From contig JAILDU010000050.1 of the NCBI GenBank assembly GCA_024689005.1, positions 1-32,959 on the forward strand: a DNA stretch of 32,959 nucleotides. The letters are read 5' to 3'. The notes under the pieces are model-generated. The model was not told the origin of the DNA. It did not search any database and saw nothing but the letters and a program-made list of their open reading frames with translations. Shown here piece after piece: positions 25,490-32,531 of the stretch. Each line of letters opens with the position of its first letter. The first letter of the stretch is position 1. The DNA comes from Paludibacteraceae bacterium. Lineage in GTDB: Bacteria; Bacteroidota; Bacteroidia; Bacteroidales; Paludibacteraceae. The position numbers and the translations under genes were made by a program.

Positions 25490-25562
25490 AACGCTTGTGA
25501 TTTAAGGGGTTAATACTAAGTTTACTGCTAATTGGAAAGAACTATTGTTTTCTTTTCGACTG

Positions 25563-25593
25563 CAAAGATAGTACTTTTTTTTGACATGTGCAA
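25563..25593 (-). promoter_or_regulatory. Promoter of the ribosome hibernation factor gene
   Basis: On the minus strand, TTG (25593-25591), 20 nt and TATCTTTG (25570-25563). The start codon is about 75 bp downstream. Confidence 0.65.
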
Positions 25594-25621
25594 GTTTTTT
25601 GTAAAAAAATGTGACAAAATT

Positions 25622-27214
25622 CTATTTTAGTTCTTTCAAGGCGCGACGAAACTCTTCATCAAAACGGAGTTGATATGCTGCCTGACCACGTTGATAATAA
25701 TAACGCAGTACAATCTCGTTACCAACCATCTCTTTGACTTCACTGCTGTTGCGACGTATAGCATCGCGAAAATCAGGCTTGAGTATTGGGGCAAAATCCT
25801 CCAGTTTCTTTAGGGTTGCGCTGTCTATATCCTCGTGACGCGCCATCTTGAGCATGTCGTCAAAGAATTTGCTTGTCTCTGTCTCATACTTGAAATTACG
25901 CTCATCCAGATAAGTGCAGAAATCCTCGATATCAGCATCTGACAGCGTAAACGATTGCGGGTTGGCAATACTGTCGTGCAAACGATGATAACGCGTAGCA
26001 TAATCAAAGAAATAATTATTGATATAGAGGGTATAGCAGATATCCACTTTTCCTGAGTCACTCATGACGATGTCCGGCAGAATGCCGCCTGCCGTATCTT
26101 TTTTAAGTTCATGTCCTTTCTGACGTTCACTATAATCGATAGCCTGAATGCATCGTCCGGACGGCAAATAATACTTGCTGGTGGTCACCTTGAGATGTCC
26201 GCCATATGCGATTGGGCGGACATTTTGGACCAAACCTTTTCCAAACGTGCGTTGCCCGATTAGTGTTGCGCGTTTCATATCTTGCAGGGCTCCTGCAACT
26301 ATCTCACTGGCAGACGCTGAATTCTTGTTGACCAACACCACTAACGGCATGTCCTTGTATCGGGGATTATTGCGTGTACGGAAAGTACGATAACTATTGC
26401 TGTTTTTGCCGCGTGTTTCCACCACTACTTGACCTTGCTCCACAAACAGATTGACCATCTGCAATGCCTCATCCACTATACCTCCACCGTTATTGCGCAG
26501 GTCTATTATCAATCGACGTGCTCCTTTATTATAATATAGGTCATCCAGCGTATTGGAAAAATACTGTGCGGAGTTCTCTGTAAATTCTCCAAAAGCAATA
26601 TAGCCCACCGGTTCGGATAGGCTATCTGCCGTGAAGACCGCTGCATAGTTGACAGGATCCATGTGTATATCTTCACGCACAATCTCGACATTGAAGGGTT
26701 TGCTGACCCCTTCACGTTGGATCTTGAGTACAACCGTTGTTCCGGGCACCCCGCGCAAGTTGTTGCTCACTTCACTGACACTCTGCCCTTTTGTACTGAC
26801 TCCATCCACCATGAGCAGTCTGTCTCCGGCTTGCAGGCCGGCACGTTGAGCGGGCTTACCCTCATACGGATTGACTATATAGGTCCCCATCTCATCGCTA
26901 CCTTCTTTCAGTTTGCGTTGCTGGATTATGCTACCTATTCCTCCGTATTTACCGGTAGTCATCATCCTTAAATCACGATCGTTCTTCTTGGGATAATACA
27001 CCGTATAGGGATCTATCTTTTTGAGCATGGCATTGATGGCCGTCTCTGTCAGATTCTCATAGTTGAGCGTATCAACATAGTTGACATCCACTTGGCGCAC
27101 TACATCATTAAAGATCGTAATGCACTCGTCTGCACGCGACGTGCTTTGACGTTTCTGCGCTTCCGCGGTCCATGGGAGCAGAAGAGCGATTGCTATCAGG
27201 ATATACTTTCGCAT
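25622..27214 (-). CDS. C-terminal processing peptidase, S41 family
   Basis: 530 residues from the ATG at 27214, which opens a signal peptide (MRKYILIAIALLLPWTAEA). A short helical cap is followed by a PDZ domain (about 90-180, AGLQAGDRLLMVDG) and the S41 catalytic core. The Ser/Lys dyad is S301 in NKNSASASEI and K326 in FGKGLVQ; the spacing of 25 matches E. coli Prc. The enzyme acts in the periplasm on C-termini of substrates. The gene begins 25 bp after coaD; the order coaD-S41 protease recurs in Bacteroidales. No terminator was seen before the raiA promoter that follows. Confidence 0.94.
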   Translation of the reverse strand: MRKYILIAIALLLPWTAEAQKRQSTSRADECITIFNDVVRQVDVNYVDTLNYENLTETAINAMLKKIDPYTVYYPKKNDRDLRMMTTGKYGGIGSIIQQRKLKEGSDEMGTYIVNPYEGKPAQRAGLQAGDRLLMVDGVSTKGQSVSEVSNNLRGVPGTTVVLKIQREGVSKPFNVEIVREDIHMDPVNYAAVFTADSLSEPVGYIAFGEFTENSAQYFSNTLDDLYYNKGARRLIIDLRNNGGGIVDEALQMVNLFVEQGQVVVETRGKNSNSYRTFRTRNNPRYKDMPLVVLVNKNSASASEIVAGALQDMKRATLIGQRTFGKGLVQNVRPIAYGGHLKVTTSKYYLPSGRCIQAIDYSERQKGHELKKDTAGGILPDIVMSDSGKVDICYTLYINNYFFDYATRYHRLHDSIANPQSFTLSDADIEDFCTYLDERNFKYETETSKFFDDMLKMARHEDIDSATLKKLEDFAPILKPDFRDAIRRNSSEVKEMVGNEIVLRYYYQRGQAAYQLRFDEEFRRALKELK

Positions 27215-27239
27215 AATTATCAATTGTTCTTTTCTCCGT

Positions 27240-27689
27240 TTATCGCAGATGATTAGGCACAAATGCGCTCACATCCTTGCCATAGGCATACAAGTCACGA
27301 ACCAAGGTAGAAGATATATGTGCATACTCGGGTCGTGTATAAAGAATGATGGTCTCTATGTCTGCCAACTGCTTGTTGGCCTCTGCCATATTGCGCTCGT
27401 ACTCAAAATCTTCGACACAGCGCACACCGCGCAGAATGAACTCAGCATTGTTGTCGCGCGCGAAATCAACAGTCAGACAATCGTATATAGCCACTTGTAC
27501 GCGTGGTTCGTCTTTAAATATCTTACGAATAGCCTCTTCGCGTTCACGAATAGGAAATGTCTCTTTCTTGGTACTATTACGACCGATGCCGATGATTATC
27601 TCGTCGAACAACTGCAGACCACGTTTTACTATGTCGTAGTGGCCTAATGTGAATGGATCAAACGATCCGGGAAAAATTGCTCGTTTCAT
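27240..27689 (-). CDS. coaD: Phosphopantetheine adenylyltransferase
   Basis: 149 residues, full length. It transfers AMP from ATP to 4'-phosphopantetheine in coenzyme A synthesis. The nucleotidyltransferase motif is FPGSFDPFTLGH (residues 6-17, with the catalytic His 17) and the second signature is ISSTLVRDL near residue 126. It starts 8 bp after the acyltransferase gene. Assignment is secure. Confidence 0.96.
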   Translation of the reverse strand: MKRAIFPGSFDPFTLGHYDIVKRGLQLFDEIIIGIGRNSTKKETFPIREREEAIRKIFKDEPRVQVAIYDCLTVDFARDNNAEFILRGVRCVEDFEYERNMAEANKQLADIETIILYTRPEYAHISSTLVRDLYAYGKDVSAFVPNHLR

Positions 27690-27697
27690 ATCTTTTG

Positions 27698-28696
27698 TTA
27701 ATTGTCTTTTGCTAATGCTTTCCGATGGTTAATTTCTGGATTGCGGTACATCTCATATAGTTTGTCGCGCAAGAATGCTTCGTCCTTACCCTCCATATCA
27801 ATCTTAGCCAAACGGCTCTCTATATACGCATCAAAATCTGCTCCGCGTTCGTATATCTCATAGCCGCAATGTATATGACGGTCTATAATATCACACACAT
27901 GTTGCAATTGTTCGTGTTCCGACTGTTGAGCATATTCTGGGTGCTCTGTCAACATTTGATCGATCTCCGGATTGATACTTGGTGTCAAGCGATACACTAC
28001 GCGTCCTTTCCACCCTTTGATGCCCGTCACCATCGACTCCACATCATCTTTGGCTCGTTTGCGCCAACGCGGATTATCACGCTTGAGTTGCATTTCACGA
28101 GCTTTGAGGTAATCGCACGGATCATACTCATACGTAATACTTACCGGACATATATTCAACGTCTTAACGTTTTCAAACAAATCTTTTTCTCCTAACGTCA
28201 GCATGTGCAGTACGCTGGGCTGCGTCACGTCATTACTGTCCTTGGCGCGTCCCTCACGCTGAGCCAGCCAGATGGACTTACCTTGATTGCGCAAGTGACG
28301 TATATACGCACTCAACACTCTCGCATTCTCCAACTGTGCGTGTGCTCCTGCGCCTCGCTTAACCACAAAACAACGATTGAACCGAACCAATACCTCTATC
28401 CACTTGTACGCAAACAGATTATTGCCGATTCCTATGAACGGACGGATGAAATAGCGACAACGTAGCAGCAAGGACAACCATGCAGAGTCCAACACGATAT
28501 CACGATGGTTAGTCATGAAGAATGCGCCATGCTTAATATCTGCTTCTATCTGCTTACGGTCTCCCAAATAATCCAAGCGAATACCGTTAGTGGTACGTTT
28601 TGACCATATCCACAGCAAAGGAAAGGCAAACAGCCAATCCAGAACAGTCAACAACCATCCCACCCGGTAAGCACGTATGTCTCTGAATCTGTCCAT
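27698..28696 (-). CDS. PlsC-type glycerolipid acyltransferase
   Basis: 332 residues. An N-terminal hydrophobic segment (about 12-31) suggests inner-membrane association. The acyltransferase signature is NHRDIVLDSA (residues 63-72). The spacing is His-x5-Asp, although D66 also lies close, rather than the canonical His-x4-Asp of PlsC; I believe this form occurs in related Bacteroidota proteins. A second motif, REGRAKD, lies near residue 147. The likely role is acylation of lysophosphatidate or another lipid; the substrate is uncertain. It is 3 bp after the YigZ-family gene and 8 bp before coaD. Confidence 0.85.
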   Translation of the reverse strand: MDRFRDIRAYRVGWLLTVLDWLFAFPLLWIWSKRTTNGIRLDYLGDRKQIEADIKHGAFFMTNHRDIVLDSAWLSLLLRCRYFIRPFIGIGNNLFAYKWIEVLVRFNRCFVVKRGAGAHAQLENARVLSAYIRHLRNQGKSIWLAQREGRAKDSNDVTQPSVLHMLTLGEKDLFENVKTLNICPVSITYEYDPCDYLKAREMQLKRDNPRWRKRAKDDVESMVTGIKGWKGRVVYRLTPSINPEIDQMLTEHPEYAQQSEHEQLQHVCDIIDRHIHCGYEIYERGADFDAYIESRLAKIDMEGKDEAFLRDKLYEMYRNPEINHRKALAKDN

Positions 28697-28699
28697 TTG

Positions 28700-29062
28700 T
28701 CACTCTTTTACATAATTATCCAGCGCTGCTTTACTCGCTTCTCGATACGCAACCATCAGACCGCCTGTGCCTAATAGTGTGCCGCCGAAATAACGAACCA
28801 CCACTACCAATATATTGTCAAAACCACGGGCATCTATCGAACGTAATATGGGCGCACCTGCTGTACCATGCGGCTCGCCGTCATCCTTCGTGCGCCATAG
28901 ATTAGCGCCCAGACGATAAGCATAGCATACATGACGCGCATCATGGTACTTTTTCTTATACCACGCCACACGAGCTTTGGCTTCGTCTTCGTCATTGATA
29001 GGCTCTGCGAAACCTAAGAACTTACTCCCGCGATCCTTATATATTCCTTCTGCAACCGACAC
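28700..29062 (-). CDS. YigZ/IMPACT-family protein (UPF0029)
   Basis: 120 residues. Family segments are GIYKDRGSKFLGFAEPI, HVCYAYRLG, DDGEPHGTAGAPIL and VVRYFGGTLLGTGGL, the IMPACT N-terminal domain. The function in bacteria is not well defined. The start is probably the GTG at 29062, because an in-frame TAA (also the stop of the upstream peptidase) lies just 13-15 bp before it and no ATG exists. The gene therefore begins directly at the conserved region and lacks the usual ~10 leading residues and the C-terminal extension of longer relatives. Confidence 0.85.
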   Translation of the reverse strand: MSVAEGIYKDRGSKFLGFAEPINDEDEAKARVAWYKKKYHDARHVCYAYRLGANLWRTKDDGEPHGTAGAPILRSIDARGFDNILVVVVRYFGGTLLGTGGLMVAYREASKAALDNYVKE

Positions 29063-29074
29063 TATAGAACCCGA

Positions 29075-30295
29075 TTATTTGATGCCTAACTTCTTCTTTA
29101 TATCTTTAGGTAGCGCATCTTTGTGTACCAATATATCGTTGGTCTTGTATTGCATGAAGGCCTCACTTATATACCATATACCCTTGTAATCAGAACGTTG
29201 CGTTCCCCACGAGTTCTTTATCATATAGTAGCGTTTGCCGTTCTGGTCCTTGGCGGTACCGAAGATTTGCATTCCATGATCGTCCGTTGTCTCCCAGTTG
29301 TCATAAGCGTCCTGACGCATCTGCTGAGTGATCGTCTTTTCCGGCAGAGGTTTCTTGGTCAACTCTTCCTTCTGCTTGTCTTTGCTCAAGCCCAGCCAAT
29401 GAGCCATATCGCTGCCTGTCAAATCTGCGCCTTTGTCTGCATCGGGCACTACACCAACACCTTTGCGCGTAAAACCAATCTCACTCACATCTGCTCCCCA
29501 CGCCAATGTATAGCCGTTAGCCAAAGCATTGTCTATGATACGCATCAGATCCTCCATCGGTACGTTATACATCTGATCCATGCGCCAGTTGTCCGGCACT
29601 TCCAACGCGAAACGCTCATAGAAAGGATGATGTGTATAACTGGTTATTGACACGTAGTCATCCGCATTCAGTCCCAGACTCTTCACGAACGATTGAGGAG
29701 TATATTTCTTACCTTTATACTCAAACTCCTCCGGACACTTACCCAAATAGGTGTCATACACAGCCTGCAAGCCCTCGCGCCATACTGGGCTCAGTTTCTT
29801 CAATCCCTTCAGTCCTTTCAGGTAACCGCTTGCCACAGCATCCAACTCGCCATGTACCGGCAGTGTATCTGCTGCAGTCCAGCCGTAACGTATTCCCGGC
29901 ATTGCCTCTTGCGGAACCAAACCGTAATGCTGCATACAATAGATTACGTCATAAGCACTACCGCCCGGCGCAAACCTCGGCTCGTTGTACAGACGCACAC
30001 AATAAGTTGCGCGGTCCAGCATCGTCTTGCTGACTACGAACATCTCGCTGAAGTCATATACTCCCTTGCCCATGCGCAGCAACTCCGACTCCAGAAAACC
30101 TATAGTCGAGAATGCCCAGCATGTTCCGCTGCGGTGTTGATCCTTCACGGGAGTAATTGCCACACTATCAATAGTAGTGAAATGCCAACCTTCTTCTACA
30201 CTATCCTTCTTAACTTCTGTACTATCTGTTTGTGCCATCAGCCATTGACTTCCGGCCATGAGCATTACTGCCGCAACAAAAAATATTCTTTTCAT
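29075..30295 (-). CDS. Exported C1B (bleomycin hydrolase/aminopeptidase C-like) cysteine peptidase
   Basis: 406 residues. A signal peptide (MKRIFFVAAVMLMAGSQWLMA) is followed by a papain-fold domain. Catalytic residues are Q53 and C59 in KDQHRSGTCWAFS, H340 in DDHGMQ and N361 in IKNSWG. The long helical insert between Cys and His fits the bleomycin hydrolase branch rather than papain itself. The classical branch is cytoplasmic, whereas this one is predicted to be exported, as in other Bacteroidales. It ends 12 bp before the YigZ gene and starts 12 bp after the helical protein gene. Confidence 0.92.
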   Translation of the reverse strand: MKRIFFVAAVMLMAGSQWLMAQTDSTEVKKDSVEEGWHFTTIDSVAITPVKDQHRSGTCWAFSTIGFLESELLRMGKGVYDFSEMFVVSKTMLDRATYCVRLYNEPRFAPGGSAYDVIYCMQHYGLVPQEAMPGIRYGWTAADTLPVHGELDAVASGYLKGLKGLKKLSPVWREGLQAVYDTYLGKCPEEFEYKGKKYTPQSFVKSLGLNADDYVSITSYTHHPFYERFALEVPDNWRMDQMYNVPMEDLMRIIDNALANGYTLAWGADVSEIGFTRKGVGVVPDADKGADLTGSDMAHWLGLSKDKQKEELTKKPLPEKTITQQMRQDAYDNWETTDDHGMQIFGTAKDQNGKRYYMIKNSWGTQRSDYKGIWYISEAFMQYKTNDILVHKDALPKDIKKKLGIK

Positions 30296-30307
30296 AATTA
30301 TATACTC

Positions 30308-31195
30308 TTATTGCTGTAATTTTTCCAATTCATTTACCGCATTGTGCAGATTAGTCGCATAATCCGGATGATGAGCATCCATCCAGTTTGCCAGTTTTCC
30401 CAACAGACCCGCACTCATCTGTATAGGGTCAGCGAACAATTCTTGTACAGCCTCCATGGCATGAACGGACGACGGCTTGGAGGACACGGCTGTCAGGTAT
30501 TGCAAGTCTTCTTTCGTGATTTCGCTTTTGTAGTAGAGAGACATCATAATCATCGGCAAATTGGTGTTAGCGTAGTTCATCGCCGTCTCTACTTTCTTCT
30601 CCACATCACTTTTGCCTTCCTTGCGCAGTGCCTCTGCCAGCACATTTCCTACAGACTGGAAGGCTGCCGTCATTGTTTCCTCCAGTTTGGACTCTTTGTA
30701 GTATTGCATAAAGGTCTTTGCATACTTCTTCGGCACATCCGTTTTGATTTTGTCGTTCGGCACTTTCTGGTCATTAGCGATTGCCGCCATCACAACCTGT
30801 AAACGCTTGGCAAACTCTATGTATTCCTCTGCTGTATAGATATTTTCCGTTATATTGCTCGATCGCTTCTCTATTTCTTTGTATCGCGGATCCGAACAAA
30901 TAACTATCAGTTCGTGCAAATCCTCTTCCGTCACATGATTGCGAAAAGCTGGTTCAAACAGGTTGACCATATCGTCCATCATCTGAGAGGCGATATATTC
31001 CTCCATGATAGTGGCCATCACAGTATCCGATTCAGGATATAGACGTGCGATCATCGGCTTGATTCGTTTCTCATACTGCTCGCGGTCCATACAGTTGTCC
31101 ACTTGCATATATTTGATCATGGCGTCATGATAAGAATCCGCATTTACTGAGACACAAAGCGCACATAGCGCCAGGATAAATAATAATTTCTTCAT
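30308..31195 (-). CDS. Secreted helical protein, DUF2059-like repeats
   Basis: 295 residues. A signal peptide (MKKLLFILALCALCVSVNA) precedes an almost wholly helical mature protein. Two segments share a pattern of (F/Y)-x5-(V/I)-T-(E/K)-E-D-L followed by (C-S-D/S-S-K)-P: near residues 85-110 and 225-245. This resembles the repeated DUF2059 module of periplasmic proteins, but the match is by eye only. No cysteine or metal motif is visible. It is 12 bp upstream of the C1B peptidase, so it may be a partner or inhibitor; this is speculation from position. Confidence 0.75.
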   Translation of the reverse strand: MKKLLFILALCALCVSVNADSYHDAMIKYMQVDNCMDREQYEKRIKPMIARLYPESDTVMATIMEEYIASQMMDDMVNLFEPAFRNHVTEEDLHELIVICSDPRYKEIEKRSSNITENIYTAEEYIEFAKRLQVVMAAIANDQKVPNDKIKTDVPKKYAKTFMQYYKESKLEETMTAAFQSVGNVLAEALRKEGKSDVEKKVETAMNYANTNLPMIMMSLYYKSEITKEDLQYLTAVSSKPSSVHAMEAVQELFADPIQMSAGLLGKLANWMDAHHPDYATNLHNAVNELEKLQQ

Positions 31196-31218
31196 ATTTC
31201 TTTTTAATCTTTATTTTT

Positions 31219-31231
31219 GCGGCCTTGCCGC
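31219..31231. other. Short GC-rich hairpin downstream of the truncated prfB copy
   Basis: GCGGC and GCCGC pair around CTT between prfB and the next minus-strand gene. A T-run follows on the plus strand (31234-31238) and a weaker AAAAATAAAG on the minus strand. It may act as a weak terminator or an intercistronic mRNA element. Confidence 0.35.
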
Positions 31232-31264
31232 GGTTTTTACTCTTTCTGGCAAAGCCGATCTTCA

Positions 31265-32311
31265 TTATTCCGGAAATTCCATCAGATAGGCTTTGATGAA
31301 CGCATCTATATCGCCGTCCATCACCGCATTCACATTGCTGGTTTGGTAGTTCGTGCGGTGGTCTTTCACTCGGCGGTCGTCAAAGACATAAGAGCGTATC
31401 TGACTTCCCCACTCTATCTTCTTCTTGCCGGCCTCCACTTTAGCTTGCGCTTGACGTCTTTTCTCCAACTCCAGTTCGTATAGTTGCGAACGCAAGTGGC
31501 GTAACGCATTCTCGCGGTTCTTCGGCTGGTCACGCGTCTCCGTGTTCTCTATCACTATCTCGTCCGGCTGGTTGGTCAGCGGGTTCACAAACTTATAGTG
31601 CAGACGCACACCCGATTCCACCTTGTTCACGTTCTGTCCGCCGGCACCCGAACTGCGGAAGGTATCCCAACTCAGTCCGGCAGGATTAACCTCCACCTCA
31701 ATCGTATCGTCAATCAGCGGAACTACGAACACCGATGCAAAACTCGTCATTCGCTTTCCTTGAGCGTTGTATGGACTCACGCGAACCAAACGGTGCACAC
31801 CGTTCTCGCTCTTCAGATATCCGTAAGCCATATCGCCCTCTATATTGAACGTTACGGTCTTGATTCCCGCTTCATCACCTTCCTGCAGGTTGGCAATCGT
31901 CACGGTGTAATCATGCTTCTCGCAATAACGCTGATACATGCGCATCAGTTGTTCTGCCCAATCCTGTGCCTCTGTTCCGCCGGCGCCGGCTACAATCTTC
32001 AGCACAGCAGGCATCTGGTCTTCTTCATGACTCAGCATGTTCTTCATCTCCAGATCTTCCACCTCTGCCAGCGCGTGGGCATATGCAGCATCCACTTCTT
32101 CTTCGGTCACCAGTTCCTCTTTGTAGTACTCAAAGGCCAGAGCCAACTCTTCCACTGCGGCGCGCACACCTTCGTAGCCTTCTATCCAGCGCTTAATCCC
32201 TTTCACTTTGCGCATCTGAGCCTCTGCCGCCTTGGCGTCGTCCCAAAATCCGGGAGCCTGAGTGTGCAACTCCTCCTCTTCCAATTGGATACGTTTCTCG
32301 TCAATCTGCAA
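31265..32311 (-). CDS. prfB: Peptide chain release factor 2, 5'-truncated copy
   Basis: 348 residues counted from the TTG at 32311. All functional parts of RF2 are present: domain 1 coiled coil, the codon-recognition segment VRVSPYNAQGKRMTSF (SPY at 179-181, the usual Bacteroidota form of SPF) and GGQ at 224-226 in SSGAGGQNVNKVESG, which triggers peptidyl-tRNA hydrolysis. Homology with the intact copy at 32532 extends upstream of this TTG to GRADKLKAY, then stops abruptly. Back to an in-frame TGA there is no ATG, GTG or TTG. The first ~20 codons and the native promoter are therefore missing, and I see no minus-strand promoter. There is no frameshift site. It may be translated from TTG, or be silent, or be the result of misassembly. 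Confidence 0.85.
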   Translation of the reverse strand: MQIDEKRIQLEEEELHTQAPGFWDDAKAAEAQMRKVKGIKRWIEGYEGVRAAVEELALAFEYYKEELVTEEEVDAAYAHALAEVEDLEMKNMLSHEEDQMPAVLKIVAGAGGTEAQDWAEQLMRMYQRYCEKHDYTVTIANLQEGDEAGIKTVTFNIEGDMAYGYLKSENGVHRLVRVSPYNAQGKRMTSFASVFVVPLIDDTIEVEVNPAGLSWDTFRSSGAGGQNVNKVESGVRLHYKFVNPLTNQPDEIVIENTETRDQPKNRENALRHLRSQLYELELEKRRQAQAKVEAGKKKIEWGSQIRSYVFDDRRVKDHRTNYQTSNVNAVMDGDIDAFIKAYLMEFPE

Positions 32312-32338
32312 GTACGCTTTCAGCTTATCGGCACGTCC
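31944..32338 (-). repeat. Left arm of the prfB inverted duplication
   Basis: 395 bp reverse-complementary to 32565-32959, with about 42 mismatches by hand count and no gaps. All mismatches are synonymous. The right arm runs off the window, so the true extent is unknown. Confidence 0.85.
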
Positions 32339-32348
32339 TAAATAAAAA

Positions 32349-32370
32349 ATCGGGACGTTATCGAGACGAT
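32349..32370 (-). repeat. Two units of the 11-bp repeat at the prfB breakpoint
   Basis: Reading the minus strand, ATCGTCTCGAT is followed by AACGTCCCGAT. These match units at 18123-18177 and the GTCTCG/GTCCCG core at 13137-13180. The prfB codons at 32337-32327 (GACGTGCCGAT, 9 of 11 bases alike) are in the same 11-bp phase, two periods away. Confidence 0.65.
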
Positions 32371-32392
32371 AGAAAGAAAAATCTTCATATAT

Positions 32393-32423
32393 TTGTATAT
32401 TTCAAAAAAAAGCAGTAATTTTG
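32393..32423 (+). promoter_or_regulatory. Promoter of the intact prfB copy
   Basis: TTG (32393-32395), 20 nt and TAATTTTG (32416-32423), identical in spacing and -7 box to those of dapB and the sigma-54 activator. The ATG is about 100 bp downstream. Confidence 0.68.
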
Positions 32424-32426
32424 CAC

Positions 32427-32459
32427 CCGCAAAAAGTGACTACCTTTTTTCTGTAGCGG
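32427..32459 (+). promoter_or_regulatory. Hairpin at the predicted 5' end of the intact prfB transcript
   Basis: Outer arms CCGC and GCGG (32427-32430, 32456-32459) and inner arms AAAAAG and CTTTTTT pair around a 7-nt loop, with an asymmetric bulge. It begins three bases after the -7 box. A second small hairpin (CCCG...CGGG) follows near 32464-32477. Confidence 0.4.
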
Positions 32460-32468
32460 TTTTCCCGC

Positions 32469-32499
32469 TTCAACGGGACAACCTAGTGTAGTACCTTTG
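32469..32499 (+). promoter_or_regulatory. Possible second promoter of the intact prfB copy
   Basis: TACCTTTG (32492-32499) fits the -7 consensus, but the -33 position holds TTC rather than TTG. If used, it gives a leader of about 25 nt. Confidence 0.35.
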
Positions 32500-32531
32500 C
32501 GCCCGATTTTAGATTGGCATATAATAGACTT

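Noticed and set aside
32338..32388. Mini-ORF on the minus strand (ATG at 32388, TAG overlapping the first homologous prfB codon) as a programmed-frameshift first exon of prfB
   Set aside because: Its peptide (MKIFLSIVSITSRFFI) does not resemble the RF2 N-terminus, the stop is TAG rather than TGA, the shift needed is -1 rather than +1, and there is no slippery site.
32520..32525. TATAAT near the intact prfB start as a sigma-70 -10 box
   Set aside because: It lies only 6 bp before the ATG and Bacteroidota promoters use TAnnTTTG; treated as chance in AT-rich sequence.
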